Source: Holacanthus passer
Lineage: Eukaryota; Chordata; Actinopteri; Pomacanthidae
Assembly: GCA_025331565.1 (NCBI GenBank)
Contig: JAFREQ010000069.1
Span: forward strand, 868,001-932,000
Reading direction: 5' to 3'
DNA length: 64,000 nt
Each line of letters starts with the position of its first letter. Positions within the stretch are counted from its first letter, which is position 1. Below the pieces are notes generated by a model that saw only the letters and a program-made list of their open reading frames with translations, ran no database searches and was not told where the DNA came from. Shown here one piece after another: positions 58,746 through 64,000 of the stretch. The translations under genes were made by a program, and so were the position numbers.

Positions 58746-59504
58746 GTTTGCATCTGTTTCTCGCTGATCTGATCTCTGAGCAGCTGGAGGGAAGTGGAAA
58801 AAAACAACAGTCTTACACCATGTACTGTACTGTAGGGTATTTACACTATGATCTCATTTTTTACAACCTCAGTTTCCCACAGAGGTTAATTAATTTGCAA
58901 CACTATTTTATCAGCTGGTGTAACAAAGTAATCACATGTGTACAGGACAGGTCACTGTCCACATGTCCAACATAACATAACACAGATTGAAAACACATTT
59001 TTGACGTGTTCTCACTGATGTCAGTGTTGTGTGTTCTAATGTTAACAAATATGTTAACTGGTCAGCTCACCCAAATTACTGAAAATACATTTTCTTTCTG
59101 TACTCTTCAGGCAGATACTTTCCAGCATCTGTGTACTATTATTACCACTGTCACTTGTTCAAAGTACTTTTTCCTAAGATATACTGTCGTCCCTGGAGAC
59201 AAAATTGGACAAATAAAACATAGACATGGCTGGATGTATTCCCTTGAGTTTTCTGTCATTTGTGTGAAAGTGCCTTCTGAAAAGACTTAACATCCCAAAA
59301 AAGCTCAAACCTTTCACGGTAGTGTAATTAAAACAAAATCACTGAATAAACCGGATTGGTTAAAATCATATCTCTGTGTCTCTGTGCCATATTGTGTGCT
59401 GTGTGGTATGGACGTTTAGAGGAAACCGGAGAGGTTGCTTCACTGGCAGGTCAATCAGGACTAGTGTATGATTTCAAAGACTTTGGTACTCCCTTGGAAG
59501 GAAG
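58746..59504. other. Intergenic, no gene seen
   Basis: AT-rich with no recognised exon or repeat. Contains the AATAAA signals at 59212 and 59345, which might serve a long cep68 3' UTR. Confidence 0.4.
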
Positions 59505-59560
59505 ATAAGATAAGATAGCTTTTATTGATCCCCCTTAGGGGAAATTCACTAGGAGGAAGT
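59505..59560 (-). mobile_element. Retroposon 3' end, variant copy
   Basis: 'gataagataagatagctttt' followed by 'attgatcccccttaggggaa' and 'attcac' is the 3' end of a retroposon related to, but distinct from, the three other AAGAT-tailed copies (it has 'ttgatcccccttagggg', not 'ttcgtccc.cagtgggg'). Confidence 0.65.
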
Positions 59561-59689
59561 CTATATATTATATATACACACACACGTTCATAACAGGCTA
59601 CATTCCGTCTGACATTACTTAACTTAGTAATTTGTAACATTTTTCAAATTCCTTAAAATGCACCTTCATTTTCAATTTCAAAATGCTTT

Positions 59690-59770
59690 ACTTCTCCTTT
59701 GGATGTACGCGCTCCGGCGAGGGCACTGAACGCAGGAGATCTGCGCATGCGCACAGCGGAGACCAGAACA
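59690..59770. promoter_or_regulatory. CpG-rich patch with an NRF1 site
   Basis: A short GC- and CpG-rich patch contains TGCGCATGCGCA at 59742-59753, a perfect palindromic NRF1 binding site. It lies about 950 bases before the rab1 start codon. It may be an upstream promoter of rab1 or of an undetected transcript. No exon is recognised beside it. Confidence 0.45.
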
Positions 59771-60269
59771 ACACAAAATAACAGAAAAACAAAAATACGA
59801 CTTGTTTTTGGGGGTTTCTTGTTTATTAGATTTCATCATGAAAACAGGACATAGTTTTTTTCCTTTTTGAAACCCACGAAATCGGATGCGTTTTCATTTG
59901 CCAAATTGAATGGAATAATCGGATGACGCTTCTACAAGGGAGGTAGCCTACCTGTGTGCAGGTGCTGACATGTGCTAGCAGTCTTCCTATTCACACCAGT
60001 GATGCAACAATCGTGACTCATGACACGCACATTAATGGGAGACCTGTAAACCAAAGTCTACAGTAGAAGTGGATTGGATGACGTGTGAAGCCGGTCAGAT
60101 GTAAGGATGTGACCGGAAAAAAATAATTATGTCATTATGTTTGTAAAAAAAAAGGTCCCGGTAGGACATAACAAAATTACAAAATACACGTTGTCGAGCT
60201 TTATGTTGAAGTATATGTCCGGAAGTTGTGTTTGTGCTTGGTTTGACACGGTGTACTAGCCGACTCCTA

Positions 60270-60400
60270 TTTGCCACGTTTCACTAAATGACGTAATCTC
60301 TTCCAGGGCTTGACAGTTCGCTGTTGCAGTAACGACACACACTCAGCAAGAGATACATAAAGGGGCCGGCTAGCTAGGTACTTTCTAGTATACCTTGTTT
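60270..60400 (+). promoter_or_regulatory. rab1a: rab1 core promoter
   Basis: A CRE-like TGACGTAA lies at 60289-60296 and a weak TATA-like ATACATAAAGG at about 60353-60363, followed by GC-rich GGGGCCGGC. Transcription would start near 60380-60400, giving a leader of about 310 bases. Motifs are seen; the start site is inferred. Confidence 0.45.
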
Positions 60401-60705
60401 ATTCGCTTTAGGCTCACGGTTGTAGAACGAGTTAACAGACTTGTCTTAAAGACAAGGCATCCGTAAAACCAGCCACGTATTTTGTGTTATTCCTGACTTG
60501 GCTAACCAGCTGGCTAATGTTAGCTGTTTCCTGGTTGGAGTTGCAGCCATTTTGGATTTTCACAGAGAAACAACTAGCCGGCCGTGGTTTTGGGAGCAGT
60601 GTAAGCTAGCCACCGCTCCCGTTTTCACAACCGAACAGTGCTGTTTACCTGCAGACAAGGAAAAAACGTTCCACGCGAGAGGATACACTCTACGACGAGT
60701 CAACA
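60400..60705 (+). other. rab1a: rab1 5' untranslated leader
   Basis: Leader between the inferred start site and the coding ATG. It contains a YY1-like GCAGCCATTTTGG at 60542-60554 and an open frame of about 70 codons that overlaps the start out of frame, which I do not consider a gene. Confidence 0.5.
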
Positions 60706-60719
60706 ATGAATCCCGAATA
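60706..60719 (+). CDS. rab1a: Ras-related protein Rab-1, first coding exon (partial)
   Basis: ATGAATCCCGAATA/gtaagtat encodes MNPEY with the last codon split, exactly the N-terminus and exon 1 end of vertebrate RAB1 (MSSMNPEYDYLF in RAB1A, MNPEYDYLF in RAB1B). Rab1 is a small GTPase, prenylated at its C-terminus, that controls vesicle tethering from ER to Golgi and early autophagy. Only 14 coding bases lie in the window; no exon with the G1 loop (GDSGVGKS) appears before 64000. The choice of rab1a over rab1b rests on linkage to cep68, as in human 2p14. Human RAB1A has an extra MSS; here the in-frame codons before ATG read GAG TCA ACA, so the upstream start is absent. Confidence 0.75.
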
Positions 60720-63461
60720 GTAAGTATCGTACTTAAGAACGATGTGATATATTTTTGCCAGCTAAGCTAGCTATGGTTAGCGGTGCTAACAAGCAAAGTA
60801 ACGTTAACGTTGGCGAGCTACTTCATTTGAACAGTTGAGCTAAGTTAGCGGCTAACATCAGCTGACATTAGCCTATGTCCACCTGTGCCTGTTAAGATTC
60901 TGTGAACATTTTTCAGGAATATCTGTGGATTGATATTTTTGACAAACAACAACTTGTTCATGATGTCTTTATTAACTGCTTGTTAGCCAGCTGTTGGGCC
61001 AGCGGTAGTAGATTTACTGACTCTGGTCTCGGTTCGCTGCTTTTCACGTTGAGATGTAACGTTAAATAAGGGGGAAAGGTGTCTGTTGACTAACTGTATG
61101 GCAAACCTTTCCGTCTTTGTGCTATACCATTGTTTTTGTTTTGCTAAAATCTTCTATTGTCAGCTATATTATATCGCTGCCAATAGAATACATTTGGCTA
61201 GTTGAATTCATAAAACGAGTATACAATTAGGGAATACGAATGAATATGACTTATTTGGATTGTTTTGAAAGACAGCATCTCTTACCCTGTTGCCAATGTT
61301 TATACTTTAGTCTCTGTGTCATTGTGACACGCTACTTATTTCCTCGCTGCTATTAGCAAACAGATACTGTATGAACACCCATTCTCCAGCAGCCGTTGTT
61401 TACGTCCAAGTAATAGGTTTATGTACCTGGTGTAGAGCATGACTCAGTTTTCAGCCCCTCCACAGCCTCTCAGTCATGTGCAGGTCACATGTCGTACGAC
61501 AAGCCATCGATTTCACCACAGCAGCGTTGAGCAATCTGTCACTTCAGCCTTCTCTCTGTCTTTGGTCTTCCATTCATATATGTTCACTTTGGTGGACAGC
61601 AGAATTTTTGGAGTACAGTTTTTTGTTGTTTGGCAAGCTGTTAAACAGTACTAAATCTAAAACATGTATAGCCCTCTTTATCTTTTCATTACTCCAAATA
61701 CTTGATCTCCACTCCCCTCTGCAGAACTGCTTAATCTTGAATTATGTATTAATGACTCACCCCTTTGGTATAGACTTGATACTCTTAGTCACTCTTTGCC
61801 CCACATTATGGTTCAGAGTATAGTTCAGTATGCTGAATACCGCACTTCCAGTTGAAATGACAAAGAGGCAATTATGGGCCTGCAGGAATTTCTAAAATGC
61901 AAAGCTTGACTCTTACCAAAGGAATATTTTAAATGTTTCTGTTGAAGTGAATAGACCAGAGTAAGGGTTAGAGCAATAATATATGGAAGAGGACAGAGAA
62001 AAAGGTTGCATCAAGTAAAGTAGCAAAGTTGACTCTTTTCTTTGTACTCTTGTTTTTGGTCAACTTGGTATTGTCAGAGTTCTGTTAAGTAGTGTGTTCA
62101 GCATGTGACCATTGTCCACAGTCACAGGCCTAATTAAGAGGGAATGACTGGATAGATGATAACAATTATAAGCAGAGGAACTTAGACAGACCTGGGAGGC
62201 AGGGTAATTCTCAAACTGCCAGGTTCAGCTGATGTTTGAGGATTAAGTTGTACATTACTGCTTTCCCTCTACTGATGCTGGTGATGCAATGTCTATAGGT
62301 TTACTGCCAAGTGTCAATTGCTACTTTTTTAGGAGTGTCAATATCGACTCTAAATTGAAAATCGATCAAAATAAGTGTTCAATTTCAGTTATTACAATGA
62401 ATAGCAGGATCACGCCCCTGCCTACTTAAACTTGTTTGGCATCCTTAGAAATAAAAACAACACTTCAGGGACAGAACAGCTTAGCTTGCCAGCTTCCACC
62501 TTGTGGTAAACAGATGTCTTGTCTCTGGAGTCTGTGCCAGGTGTAGGAATAATCTGGTGGATTTATGTATTTCCCAGTCAGAGTTTCTCCAGGTTGCTGA
62601 TGCTGCAAACCTGACTGACAAAGTGGCTGATTGATGGTACCGTGAGAACCCAATGTATATATTGGAAATAATCACTTTTACTGAACTGCAAATACAGACA
62701 CTGCTATTTCAGTCTTGGTCTTCTAATTTGAATTGGTTTTGTGGAGATCCGTGGTAAAACCCAGAGCAAACTTATGAGTTGTCTTTCTTTTTGTAGTTGT
62801 GAACTATATTGGACTGAACTGTTTTGGGGGTTGTGGGGAAAACTCCTTACTGACTCCTTACTGAGTGAACTGAACAGACTGTGCTGCAGTGCTGGTTTTT
62901 GATGATGTATGTTACATTGCTACTTGCTATTTGCTTTATTATGTTGTATGGTTTGATTGGCCTATGTACATTCTATTTGCATTATTTCTCAGATGTGACT
63001 GGCACCCCTGCTCATTTAAAAGTGTCAAACCCACCACAATACATTTTCCAAAAAAATGGCAATTATATCACGCTTGTACCATGTAGCCTTTGATCTTTTT
63101 AAAGAAAAATTTGAAAACGTAAAAGGCATTTGTCGGAATAAAACCAATGGTCTGTTGATTTTTATATATCAAGACTCAATAGTCTAACAATGGCACAGCC
63201 GTAAGTGTTGAAAAAAATGTTTAAATTGAATTGAATCATGACCTTAAAATTAAAAGCCAGATTGAATCATGGCACCCCTACCACTTTTACTATAATGCTT
63301 TGATAGTACATTTGGTTTATTACAAATGCCAATCATATTTCATCATTAGGCTGTGTTTGACTAAGATATGCTTTCAAGTTTGTTTTTCTAGAAATCATAA
63401 CATGCCAGTGGAATCTTTAAAATTGAAAGCAAAGTGTATTCAAATAAGAGTTGTATCAAAG

Positions 63462-63600
63462 GCAACTTGACTTGGTTGTAAGTTCTTGAAGACGTTTCGT
63501 TTCTCATCCAAGACCCTTCTTCAGTTCTCAACTGAACAGAACTGAAGAAGAATTTGCTGGAGCCCTGGATCGCTGCTTAGGTTTCTATTTAGGCTTCTTA
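63462..63600. repeat. Dispersed teleost repeat with hairpin
   Basis: 'ggcaacttgacttggttgta', 'agttcttgaagacgtttcgt', 'ttctcatccaagacccttct' and 'tcagttct' follow the layout of a repeat abundant in fish genomes (usually gaagacgtttcgcctctcat...cttcttcagttct). Immediately after, an exact 13-base inverted repeat forms a hairpin at 63516-63550. The class of the element is uncertain. Confidence 0.65.
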
Positions 63601-64000
63601 GGATTGTGACCCTGTAGAGGATCAATAGGAAAAGGAAAAACATAGAATAACGTCTTGAACGAAATGGCCAGTGTGTTTTGGGGGAAGTGAATGATTGTTA
63701 TTCTTTTGCTTAATTTTATATGGGTATAATTGTAAGGAGTGCAGGATGTAGTTTAGACTTATGTTGTCTGCAGGCTGTCTGGACCTGTCTTGTTGCATGA
63801 TAGTTTTAAGATGGGTCATTGGGCTACATACTACATAATTCCAGAAACTGAAATACATTCATTATCAATCTTAAGAACTATAGAGATGAAGTATATTAGA
63901 CTGGTAACACATTAAAAAGTAGCAGCTTGGTTTTACCTTGGTACTCATTTTTGCACAAAGTGAGACCTCACACCTTTGTGTGTCTGATGTTTGGATCATT
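63601..64000. other. Right edge, nothing further recognised
   Basis: AT-rich sequence inside the presumed rab1 intron, with no exon or repeat identified. Confidence 0.45.

Larger units (their letters stand above)
60720..64000 (+). other. rab1a: rab1 intron 1 (continues past window)
   Basis: Begins with a strong donor (GTAAGTATC). No further Rab exon is recognised. The early part has GCTAAC/GTTAGC-rich sequence, the rest is AT-rich. The plus-strand frames at 61439-61823 have no recognisable domain. A dispersed repeat lies near its end. Confidence 0.65.

Noticed and set aside
60498..60770. 90-codon frame across the rab1 leader
   Set aside because: It reads out of frame through the leader, the start codon and into the intron; the MNPEY exon with a strong donor is the better explanation.
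61439..61823. Overlapping frames of 71 and 115 codons
   Set aside because: Located in rab1 intron 1 with hydrophobic low-information translations and no family signature.

Overview
This window looks like a chromosomal segment of a ray-finned fish, most likely a teleost. The evidence is four vertebrate genes split by GT-AG introns, many CA/GT and GA microsatellites, and several interspersed repeat families typical of teleosts: decayed L2/Rex-like LINE pieces, retroposon 3' ends with (AAGAT)n tails, and short inverted-repeat DNA elements. The species cannot be named from the sequence. All four genes lie on the + strand.

Layout. From 1 to about 32.4 kb I see no protein-coding gene. This part is AT-rich and holds LINE fragments (320-540, 10010-10870, 14590-14800), other dispersed repeats, and many microsatellites. 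Between them lie blocks of complex sequence rich in TAAT/ATTA cores (for example 12095-12310, 17450-17625, 30000-30260, 30700-31480) that could be regulatory elements. Next come tlx1 (32778-36828, three coding exons, 286 aa), intergenic DNA with inverted-repeat elements, sdhaf4 (42410-43753, three coding exons, 100 aa), cep68 (first exon probably near 45.0 kb, main reading frame 50460-57554, about 715 aa), and the first coding exon of a rab1 gene (60706-60719), whose remaining exons lie beyond the right edge.

Roles. The genes share no pathway. tlx1 encodes a developmental homeodomain transcription factor. sdhaf4 encodes a mitochondrial assembly factor for succinate dehydrogenase. cep68 encodes a component of the linker between centrioles. 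rab1 encodes the ER-to-Golgi Rab GTPase. The long gene-poor flank fits a developmental regulator with distant enhancers, while the other three are compact housekeeping genes with promoter-like sequence close to their first exons.

Most notable observations. An 80-base copy of the end of the large cep68 exon plus its splice donor sits inside a dispersed repeat in the following intron. A 234-base TTAA-flanked element resembles piggyBac-type MITEs. A roughly 515-base inverted-repeat element begins about 10 bases after a cep68 splice donor. The 5' end of cep68 is ambiguous, with a strong upstream start codon. Gene models were assembled by hand from reading frame, splice sites and remembered family sequences; no database search was run.
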